A stretch of 11,571 nt of DNA, from the NCBI GenBank assembly GCA_025929805.1, contig JAICPP010000095.1, positions 1-11,571 of the forward strand. The letters run 5' to 3'. The stretch comes from Gemmatimonadales bacterium. Its GTDB lineage: Bacteria > Gemmatimonadota > Gemmatimonadetes > Gemmatimonadales > GWC2-71-9. This document shows, in pieces, positions 7,159 to 11,571 of this stretch. Numbering within the stretch: position 1 is the first letter of the stretch; each line of letters begins with the position of its first letter. A program made the position numbers and the translations under genes. The notes under the pieces are model-generated. The model was not told where the DNA came from and did not search any database. It worked only from the letters and a program-made list of their open reading frames with translations.

Positions 7159-8904
7159 ATGAACAGCAATACGACTCTGCGGCCCGTGGCGGCGGCCGTC
7201 GCCGCCATCCATTCGGCCTACGATCACTACGCGCGTGGGTTCGACGAGATCACCGCACGAGCCCGTAGTCGCTTCGAGTGCCGCGACTGGTCCGGTGCCC
7301 AGGCCGATGCTACCGAACGGCTGGTGTTGTACAAGGCCCATGTGGACGGGGCGGTTGCAGACGTCCACGACATTCTAGAGGACGCGGTGATGGAGCGGAC
7401 CGTGTGGGCCGCCATGAAGTCCGATCATGCGGCGCGAGTCGTCAGCCGGGCCGATGCCGAGCTGGCCGAGACCTTCTTCAACTCGGTGACCCGAAGGGTG
7501 TTCAGCACGGTGGGTGTCGATCCGGCCATCGAGTACCTGCACCCTACCGCATCGGTTACTGACGATAATGGAACACCGATCTACGAGACTCACTCCACCG
7601 ATCGGGTAGACGCGAATCTGGTCCGGCAGCTCCTGCTCTCGTTTGCCTGGGCCGTCCCTTACGCCCAGCTCGAGCGCGACGCCGCGCTGGTGGCCGAGCT
7701 GATCGACGCCCGGGCTGGGGAGGTCCTGGGAGCCGAGGGGCAGATTCAGCTGGATCTGCTCCGGTCGGTGTTCTACCGGAACAAGGGGGCCTACCTCGTT
7801 GGACGGATCCGGGCAGGTGGGAAGGTCATCCCGCTGGTTCTGCCGCTGCTACACGCGGAGCGGGGCATCGTAGTTGACGCAGTACTGATGACGTCGGACG
7901 AGGCGAGCATCGTGTTTGGCTTCAGCTGGACCTACTTCCGGGTCGATGCGCCGCGTCCCCGGGCCCTGGTTCAGTTCCTGGCGTCGATCATGCCGCTTAA
8001 GCAGATCAACGAGCTCTATACCGCCATCGGACACAACAAGCATGGGAAGACGGAGCTTTACCGCGATCTGATGCTTCACCTCCAGGACCCCGCAGCCCGA
8101 TTCGCCTTCGTAGAAGGCGACGAAGGTATGGTGATGGCCGTGTTTACCCTTCCATCATTCAATGTTGTGTTCAAGATCATCAAGGACAGCTTTGGCGCGC
8201 CCAAGAATACCACCCGCCGGGCGGTCATGGCCAAATATCAGTTTGTCTTCGTTCGAGACCGGGTAGGAAGACTGGCGGATGCGCAGGAATTCGAGCACCT
8301 GGAGTTCCCCTTGCGCTGCTTTCCCGACCAGCTGCTCGCGTACCTGCTGGAGGTTGCCGGATCAACCGTACGGGTCGAGGCCGACCGATTGGTGGTGCGG
8401 CATCTCTATACCGAGCGGCGCGTGACTCCGCTCAATCTCTTTCTGCGTGACGCGGACGAGGTCACCGGCCGCGAGGCGGTGCTCGATTATGGGAACGCCA
8501 TCAAGGATTTGGCGGCGGCGGACATCTTCACCGGAGATATGCTGGCCAAGAACTTCGGCGTCAGCCGTCATGGGCGGGTGATCTGCTACGACTACGACGA
8601 GCTCTGCCTGCTGTCCGAATGTGAGTTCCGGCGTATTCCCCAGCCAACGACGCTGGAGGAGGAGTTCTCGGCGGAGCCCTGGTTCCACGTGGGCGAGCAC
8701 GACGTGTTTCCCGAGGAGTTCGGGGCTTTTCTCGCCCCGCCCGGGAGCTTACGTGATGCCTTTCTCGAGGCTCACGGTGATCTGCTGGATGTCGCTTTCT
8801 GGCAGAACGTGCAGCAACAGCTGGCCCGCGGCGAGATCGTCGACGTATTTCCTTACCGCCGCGAGGCGCGTCTGCAGCGGAACGAAGCCGTCGAGGCTGT
8901 TTAG
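7159..8904 (+). CDS. aceK: Isocitrate dehydrogenase kinase/phosphatase
   Basis: A 581-residue bifunctional enzyme that phosphorylates Icd to inactivate it and removes the phosphate again, setting the split of isocitrate between the TCA cycle and the glyoxylate bypass. It is colinear with E. coli AceK (about 578 aa). The N-terminal regulatory half contains FFNSV, LFYRNKGA-like VFYRNKGAYLVG (204-215) and EASIVFGFSWTYF (248-260). The kinase half has the AceK ATP loop region EGDEGMVMAVFTLPSFN (319-335), VFKIIKD (337-343) with the nucleotide-binding lysines, DRVGRLADAQEFE (367-379, including an Asp matching the residue needed for phosphatase activity in E. coli), YGNAIKDLAAADIF, GDMLAKNFG (459-467) with catalytic D460 and N465, and CYDYDE with metal-binding D478. 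The protein looks fully active. Start ATG 7159 follows GGGTG a few bases upstream. It is divergent from icd by 70 bp, unlike the aceBAK operon of enterics, and overlaps the stop of the convergent downstream gene by 4 nt. Confidence 0.96.
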   Translation: MNSNTTLRPVAAAVAAIHSAYDHYARGFDEITARARSRFECRDWSGAQADATERLVLYKAHVDGAVADVHDILEDAVMERTVWAAMKSDHAARVVSRADAELAETFFNSVTRRVFSTVGVDPAIEYLHPTASVTDDNGTPIYETHSTDRVDANLVRQLLLSFAWAVPYAQLERDAALVAELIDARAGEVLGAEGQIQLDLLRSVFYRNKGAYLVGRIRAGGKVIPLVLPLLHAERGIVVDAVLMTSDEASIVFGFSWTYFRVDAPRPRALVQFLASIMPLKQINELYTAIGHNKHGKTELYRDLMLHLQDPAARFAFVEGDEGMVMAVFTLPSFNVVFKIIKDSFGAPKNTTRRAVMAKYQFVFVRDRVGRLADAQEFEHLEFPLRCFPDQLLAYLLEVAGSTVRVEADRLVVRHLYTERRVTPLNLFLRDADEVTGREAVLDYGNAIKDLAAADIFTGDMLAKNFGVSRHGRVICYDYDELCLLSECEFRRIPQPTTLEEEFSAEPWFHVGEHDVFPEEFGAFLAPPGSLRDAFLEAHGDLLDVAFWQNVQQQLARGEIVDVFPYRREARLQRNEAVEAV

Positions 8905-9560
8905 CGCTCGAGGTTGGTCAACTCCGCCGCGGCCTCGAGGATGCGCCGGGTGTAGTCGCGGGCGGACTCCCTGGCCTTCCGTTCGGGCAACACAAAGGCA
9001 GGGTTGTCCGGCTCGGCTGAATCGGGCGCGTTGGTCATGGTGTCGCCGCCGCGCGCCTCGACGATGGACTCGAAGCGCTCCACCGCCGACCAGAGATCCG
9101 CCAGCTCGTCATCGGTCTCGTCGCCCATCAGCAAGACGCCGCGCCGGGCAAGAATGTCGGCTGCGTGCTCCCGGGCGCGAGACTGCTCCTCCCCCCGGTG
9201 AGGGTTCAAGACTTCGTTAATCTCACCTGCCGCTGAATCGTCGCGCTCCATCATGGTCGCCTCGTACTTAGAGGATTGGTTATGGCCTCGTACTCTGAGG
9301 AACCGCTCGGCGAGCTGCTCCAGGCGCTCATTGCCGTCCTCCACCGCTTCGTCGCGGATCCGTTCCACGAACGGACGAAGCCAAGGCTCGCCCCAGTAAT
9401 CTCCGGTGGCGGCTTCGGCGCTCCCCGTATCACCCAGATCGGCTCCGCGCAGCAGGGCTCGCGCGGCGGCAAGATCAAATGACGGATCTTCCCGTGGCGG
9501 CAGCTGGAATCGCGGGGCTTCTCCCGCGCCCGCGTCTTCATTGACGAACGCTCGGGACAT
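8901..9560 (-). CDS. Conserved-looking hypothetical protein, possibly two joined small proteins
   Basis: A 219-residue acidic, soluble, helix-rich protein that I cannot assign to a named family. It has two distinct halves. Residues 1-90 start MSRAFVNEDA, contain FQLPPREDPSFD, GDTGSAEAATGDYWGEP, and end in a helix ERLEQLAERFLRV. Residues 103-219 start MMERDDSA, contain ARRGVLLMGDETDDELADLW, VERFESIVEARGGD, and end PAFVLPERKARESARDYTRR plus a final helix. The linker (91-102) is encoded by a 17-bp direct repeat. The ATG at 9558-9560 is chosen because the next upstream candidate (9644) lies inside a transcription terminator. There is no ribosome site, but a TATACT lies 5 nt upstream, so translation may be leaderless. 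A second start at the ATG-ATG of 9249-9254 has GAGG at a normal distance, so the distal half may also, or instead, be a separate gene. The stop interleaves with that of aceK. Confidence 0.7.
   Translation of the reverse strand: MSRAFVNEDAGAGEAPRFQLPPREDPSFDLAAARALLRGADLGDTGSAEAATGDYWGEPWLRPFVERIRDEAVEDGNERLEQLAERFLRVRGHNQSSKYEATMMERDDSAAGEINEVLNPHRGEEQSRAREHAADILARRGVLLMGDETDDELADLWSAVERFESIVEARGGDTMTNAPDSAEPDNPAFVLPERKARESARDYTRRILEAAAELTNLER
9259..9301. repeat. 17-bp imperfect direct repeat, 26-bp period
   Basis: Copy 1 at 9259-9275 and copy 2 at 9285-9301 agree at 15 of 17 positions, with a 9-bp spacer. Each copy also has a short dyad (CCTC, seven bases, GAGG on the minus strand). The repeat falls exactly at the junction of the two halves of the 8901-9560 ORF and includes the GAGG that would serve the internal start. 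Confidence 0.75.
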
Positions 9561-9564
9561 TCCG

Positions 9565-9570
9565 GAGTAT
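9565..9570 (-). promoter_or_regulatory. Possible -10 element of a leaderless promoter
   Basis: On the minus strand TATACT lies 5 nt before the ATG at 9558-9560, a spacing that would place the transcript start at or next to the start codon. No convincing -35 box is seen about 17 bp upstream. The absence of a Shine-Dalgarno at this start fits a leaderless mRNA. Confidence 0.35.
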
Positions 9571-9592
9571 AGCTGATTCCTGGCGCCGGGCC

Positions 9593-9631
9593 AGAAATGC
9601 AAACCGCCCCGGGTGAGAACACCCAGGGCGG
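9593..9631 (-). terminator. Intrinsic terminator of the glycine-zipper lipoprotein gene
   Basis: CCGCCC (9604-9609) pairs with GGGCGG (9626-9631), and GGGTG (9611-9615) pairs with CACCC (9620-9624), with one mismatch between them and an AGAA loop. On the minus strand the stem is followed by TTTGCATTTCT. It lies 18 bp beyond the stop codon at 9650, in the right orientation to end that transcript. Confidence 0.8.
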
Positions 9632-9649
9632 TCGAGAGGAGCATCAGGC

Positions 9650-10402
9650 TTAGACGCCGCGCCGGAACGGTGCTGCCAGCGTGACCTTGAGACGGGACCC
9701 CGAGGGAACAACGACGTCCCGATCCTGGGTCTCGATTGCCCGTTGAGTTCCGACCGCCGCACCGGCTACTCCACCGATGACGGCGCCCTTGGTGCTTCCA
9801 CCACTGACCACCGTGCCGAGCAGCGCACCTGCACCCGCCCCGGCTCCGACCTTTGCGAGGTCACCCGCGTTGGTCTTCCGGTCCTTCAGGGTGCGGTCCA
9901 GGGCGGTGGCAGAGCCGGATAAGGGATAGCTGCGGCCTGCGATCACGACCTTGGTGGGCGTGAGGACCAGCTTTCCGGTCTTGTCGCTCTTGTTCTCGGA
10001 TTCCTTGATGGCTGAGATGGTGAGATGCACTTTCGAGCCGGCCGGAATGACCACTCGTCCGCTCTTGTCCTTCACATGGGCCGAGACGGTGCCGGTGAGC
10101 TTCTGCCCCGCTTTGTGGGTGCGTGAGCTGATGCCGGCATCGAACTTGGCGGAAATGGCCGTGCCGGATGCGAGCACCGCAGAGCTAGACTTGGGAGCCG
10201 TCTTGGAAGCCGGTTTGGCGGCCGTCTTGGTGGTGGACTTTACCGGCGTCTTGCTCGGCTGGTCATTGAGCGGAGCACTGGCGTCCGCTGCGGGCCGTTG
10301 CAGATCGCGGTTGGGGTTGTCGGTCGCTGGGTTACCACCGGGGTCGCCGCCGCACCCCGCCACAAGGGCTAGCGCGATATATACCAGTCGTTTACCTGCC
10401 AT
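9650..10402 (-). CDS. Glycine-zipper lipoprotein of unknown function
   Basis: A 250-residue predicted lipoprotein. The N-terminus MAGKRLVYIALALVAGC is a lipoprotein signal with lipobox VAGC and modified Cys17; residue 18 is Gly, which favours the outer membrane. Residues about 20-75 are a Pro/Thr/Lys/Ala-rich linker. Residues 78-160 form a beta-type domain with AGQKLTGTVSAHVKDKSGR and VVIPAGSKVHLTI, the pattern seen in envelope proteins with IPAGS-type repeats (superficially VirB10/TrbI-like). A glycine zipper follows at about 184-220 (VGAGAGAGALLG, GAVIGGVAGAAVG), then a second VPSGSRLKVTL strand unit. Glycine zippers usually insert into or pack against membranes. The ATG at 10400-10402 has GGAGG 5 nt upstream and gives a proper lipobox; the longer frame to 10558 lacks this. 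The gene ends at an intrinsic terminator and looks monocistronic. The job is unknown; a structural envelope role is inferred. Confidence 0.85.
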   Translation of the reverse strand: MAGKRLVYIALALVAGCGGDPGGNPATDNPNRDLQRPAADASAPLNDQPSKTPVKSTTKTAAKPASKTAPKSSSAVLASGTAISAKFDAGISSRTHKAGQKLTGTVSAHVKDKSGRVVIPAGSKVHLTISAIKESENKSDKTGKLVLTPTKVVIAGRSYPLSGSATALDRTLKDRKTNAGDLAKVGAGAGAGALLGTVVSGGSTKGAVIGGVAGAAVGTQRAIETQDRDVVVPSGSRLKVTLAAPFRRGV

Positions 10403-10407
10403 GAGTC

Positions 10408-10412
10408 CCTCC
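10408..10412 (-). promoter_or_regulatory. Shine-Dalgarno GGAGG that fixes the lipoprotein start
   Basis: GGAGG on the minus strand with 5 nt to the ATG at 10400-10402. It decides between this start and the longer open frame reaching 10558. Confidence 0.75.
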
Positions 10413-10468
10413 ACACTATTGGACTGGATTGTCGATCGGGATGCAGATGGGAAATGGGAGGGCAATTC

Positions 10469-10487
10469 CAGGGCCATGTCGGCCCTG
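10469..10487. other. Perfect 7-bp inverted repeat in the gap 10403-10587
   Basis: CAGGGCC (10469-10475) and GGCCCTG (10481-10487) flank a 5-nt loop. It lies about 100 bp after the stop of the small membrane gene and about 70 bp before the lipoprotein start. No T-tract follows on the minus strand, so it is not a standard terminator. The rest of this 185-bp gap shows nothing clear beyond the ribosome site. Confidence 0.3.
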
Positions 10488-10587
10488 TTCCGAGGGATCA
10501 GTGGAGAGGGGGTCTGCGATTCAGCGGACCAGATGGTCCTGCCCTGGGCGGCCGGCACGCCGGGAATGACAGAACCTCATGGTCTAC

Positions 10588-10953
10588 TCATCCGCACATA
10601 GGCAAGAAGAGAGGGGACAGCCCCCCGAGGACGATCGCCGCGGCAAAAAGGATGGACAGCAATGCACCGCTCAGCGTGAGGAATCCCGGCATGTGCCTGG
10701 GATCGAGTAGCTGACCCGACCCCGTCGGCTCGCGAACCCGCTTCCATTCCTGCCAGGCAAACACCCCCGCCCCCAGGGCGCCCGTCGCACAGATCAATGT
10801 TGCCAGCAGTACTCCTATCCGCCCGCCGCTCCAGTCGCTCTCGCAGTGCAGAGCCACCAGGAAATAGCTCACCATCAGGTGAATCACCCAGATCGTGGGA
10901 GCCGCGAGAAAGACGATGAGGAGTCGGGTCTTTGCTGAACCCACGGCGATCAC
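10588..10953 (-). CDS. Small three-helix membrane protein of a cytochrome-oxidase locus
   Basis: A 121-residue integral membrane protein with predicted helices at about 11-36, 45-67 and 89-117. The first helix contains IWVIHLMVSYFLVALHC and the C-terminus is LSPLFLPMCG. The W-x2-H ... Y ... C and closing P-x-C pattern resembles small uncharacterised proteins often encoded near cox/ctaG genes; this is from memory and not tested. The conserved-looking His25 and the two Cys (37, 120) could bind a metal or heme, but that is a guess. It starts at GTG 10951-10953, which overlaps the stop of the upstream subunit III-like gene as GTGA, so the two are probably translationally coupled and act together. 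No named family can be given with confidence. Confidence 0.8.
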   Translation of the reverse strand: MIAVGSAKTRLLIVFLAAPTIWVIHLMVSYFLVALHCESDWSGGRIGVLLATLICATGALGAGVFAWQEWKRVREPTGSGQLLDPRHMPGFLTLSGALLSILFAAAIVLGGLSPLFLPMCG

Positions 10954-11571
10954 ATCAACCGCGGGGAGAGGAACGCGGTGCCGAACACCACGGCAGCATT
11001 GGCAGCGGTGTACGCCGCCATGAGATTGGCGTTATGGGCGACGCCATGACCTCGAGGATCCTGCGGACTGCGAAGGGCCCACGCCAGCCCGATACCAGCA
11101 ACTACGATCATGATGGCCAGCACCATCCAGTGGAGGCCGAGCAGACCGAGCACACTGGAGGCGTAGGCGTCGAAGTGCGGGTCCAATGTCGTCCAGGGGA
11201 AGGCTCGCAGGCTGAATCCGAGCGCTGCTATGCTGAACACGAAGGCGCCGGCCAATGCCAGCCGCACCGTACCTACCCGCCCTTTGCGGAGGCCGCGCAG
11301 GCCCCACCCAGTTCCCGCAAGGGCGAGCAGGGACAGCACGGTCGACCCCAGTCCCGGTGCGAACGTTTCGCGCAGCGCCGCACTCGGCGGGTCGACCTCC
11401 ACCAGATAGAAATAGCTCGAAACGGTGGTAGCCAGCGCGGTGGCAAGCACGGCGATCAACACCAGCATGCCATAGTAGCCGTTCGCAATGGGGCCACCCA
11501 CCGCCAGGGGTAGCCGTCCGGAATCGTCCGACGCCGAGCCGAGCTCGCTCAGGGCCCGGCTCTCAGACTGC
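10950..11571 (-). CDS. Cytochrome c oxidase subunit III-like protein (5' end beyond window)
   Basis: The frame stays open to the window edge; 206 residues are visible. Five hydrophobic helices lie at about 11-34, 47-70, 78-98, 113-143 and 157-179, numbered from the GTG at 11499-11501. The first, ANGYYGMLVLIAVL...SSYFYL, aligns with the PNG-x2-GMW-LFLASE...SAYF-L of subunit III; GLLGLHWMVLAIMI matches the GLHxxHV helix; and the last, AYTAANAAVVFGTAFLSPRL, matches the YWHFVDVVW...YLSPRL ending. However, the conserved Glu of the first helix is replaced (VL for SE) and the C-terminal Trp and His are Thr and Ala. That makes it a diverged member, perhaps the second subunit III-like protein of CoxMNOP-type clusters. 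The GTG at 11501 has no ribosome site, and the codons upstream (to 11570) are GC-rich at third positions without stops, so the true start is probably outside the window. It is the upstream partner of the 10588-10953 gene. Confidence 0.72.
   Translation of the reverse strand, partial: QSESRALSELGSASDDSGRLPLAVGGPIANGYYGMLVLIAVLATALATTVSSYFYLVEVDPPSAALRETFAPGLGSTVLSLLALAGTGWGLRGLRKGRVGTVRLALAGAFVFSIAALGFSLRAFPWTTLDPHFDAYASSVLGLLGLHWMVLAIMIVVAGIGLAWALRSPQDPRGHGVAHNANLMAAYTAANAAVVFGTAFLSPRLM

Noticed and set aside
7089..7208. Forty-codon N-terminal extension of isocitrate dehydrogenase
   Set aside because: It would overlap the aceK start, gives a protein longer than the family, and a good start with AAGGA upstream exists at 7088.
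8907..8939. Inverted repeat CTCGAGG...CCTCGAG just after the aceK stop, as a terminator
   Set aside because: The loop is 19 nt, no T-tract follows, and the sequence lies inside the coding end of the convergent gene.
9561..9644. Longer start (9644) for the 8901-9560 ORF
   Set aside because: The extension runs through the strong intrinsic terminator hairpin at 9604-9631, so a transcript covering it is unlikely to be the main message.
10403..10558. Longer start (10558) for the glycine-zipper lipoprotein
   Set aside because: It would bury the lipoprotein signal peptide and lipobox; the start at 10402 has a perfect Shine-Dalgarno.

Overview
This is a GC-rich window with dense, mostly non-overlapping genes. 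It looks like chromosomal DNA of an aerobic, diderm bacterium: it has a periplasmic Slt-type murein transglycosylase, a lipoprotein with a lipobox, an NADP isocitrate dehydrogenase of the E. coli type and parts of a heme-copper oxidase locus. The style of the small conserved hypotheticals and the frequent GTG/TTG starts make me think of Gemmatimonadota or a neighbouring soil phylum. That is an impression only; no rRNA or other marker is present. I see no insertion sequence, integrase, tRNA, rRNA or CRISPR array.

Layout. Positions 1-105 (minus) hold the first 35 codons of a DUF2231-type membrane protein. A 204-bp non-coding stretch (106-309) follows, in which I see nothing convincing except the Shine-Dalgarno of that gene. 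Next comes a minus-strand pair: a soluble lytic transglycosylase with a helical-repeat N-terminus (2947-5301), then, 30 bp downstream, a cytosolic four-PAS hybrid histidine kinase with its own receiver domain (310-2916). Divergent from the transglycosylase across 132 bp is a small S4 RNA-binding protein of the Hsp15 type (5434-5829). It converges on the NADP isocitrate dehydrogenase gene icd (5835-7088) with a 5-bp gap. Only 70 bp separate icd from the divergent aceK (7159-8904), which encodes isocitrate dehydrogenase kinase/phosphatase, the enzyme that switches Icd off and on by phosphorylation. Substrate and modifying enzyme are therefore encoded head to head, with no isocitrate lyase or malate synthase gene in view.

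The right third is all minus strand. It holds an unrecognised ORF that looks like two small proteins joined in frame (8901-9560), an intrinsic terminator (9593-9631), a glycine-zipper lipoprotein (9650-10402) and a two-gene membrane operon (10588-11571). The operon encodes a degenerate cytochrome-oxidase subunit III-like protein, cut by the window edge, and a small three-helix protein, translationally coupled by a GTGA overlap.

Functionally, the best supported unit is icd/aceK: control of carbon flux at the isocitrate branch point between the TCA cycle and the glyoxylate bypass. The other genes are envelope maintenance (slt, lipoprotein), sensing (the hybrid kinase, with no separate partner regulator here), RNA/ribosome quality control (the S4 protein) and respiration. 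I find no clear case for a wholly new system. The points most worth checking are the icd-aceK arrangement, the composite ORF with its 17-bp repeats, and the subunit III homologue that lacks conserved residues.
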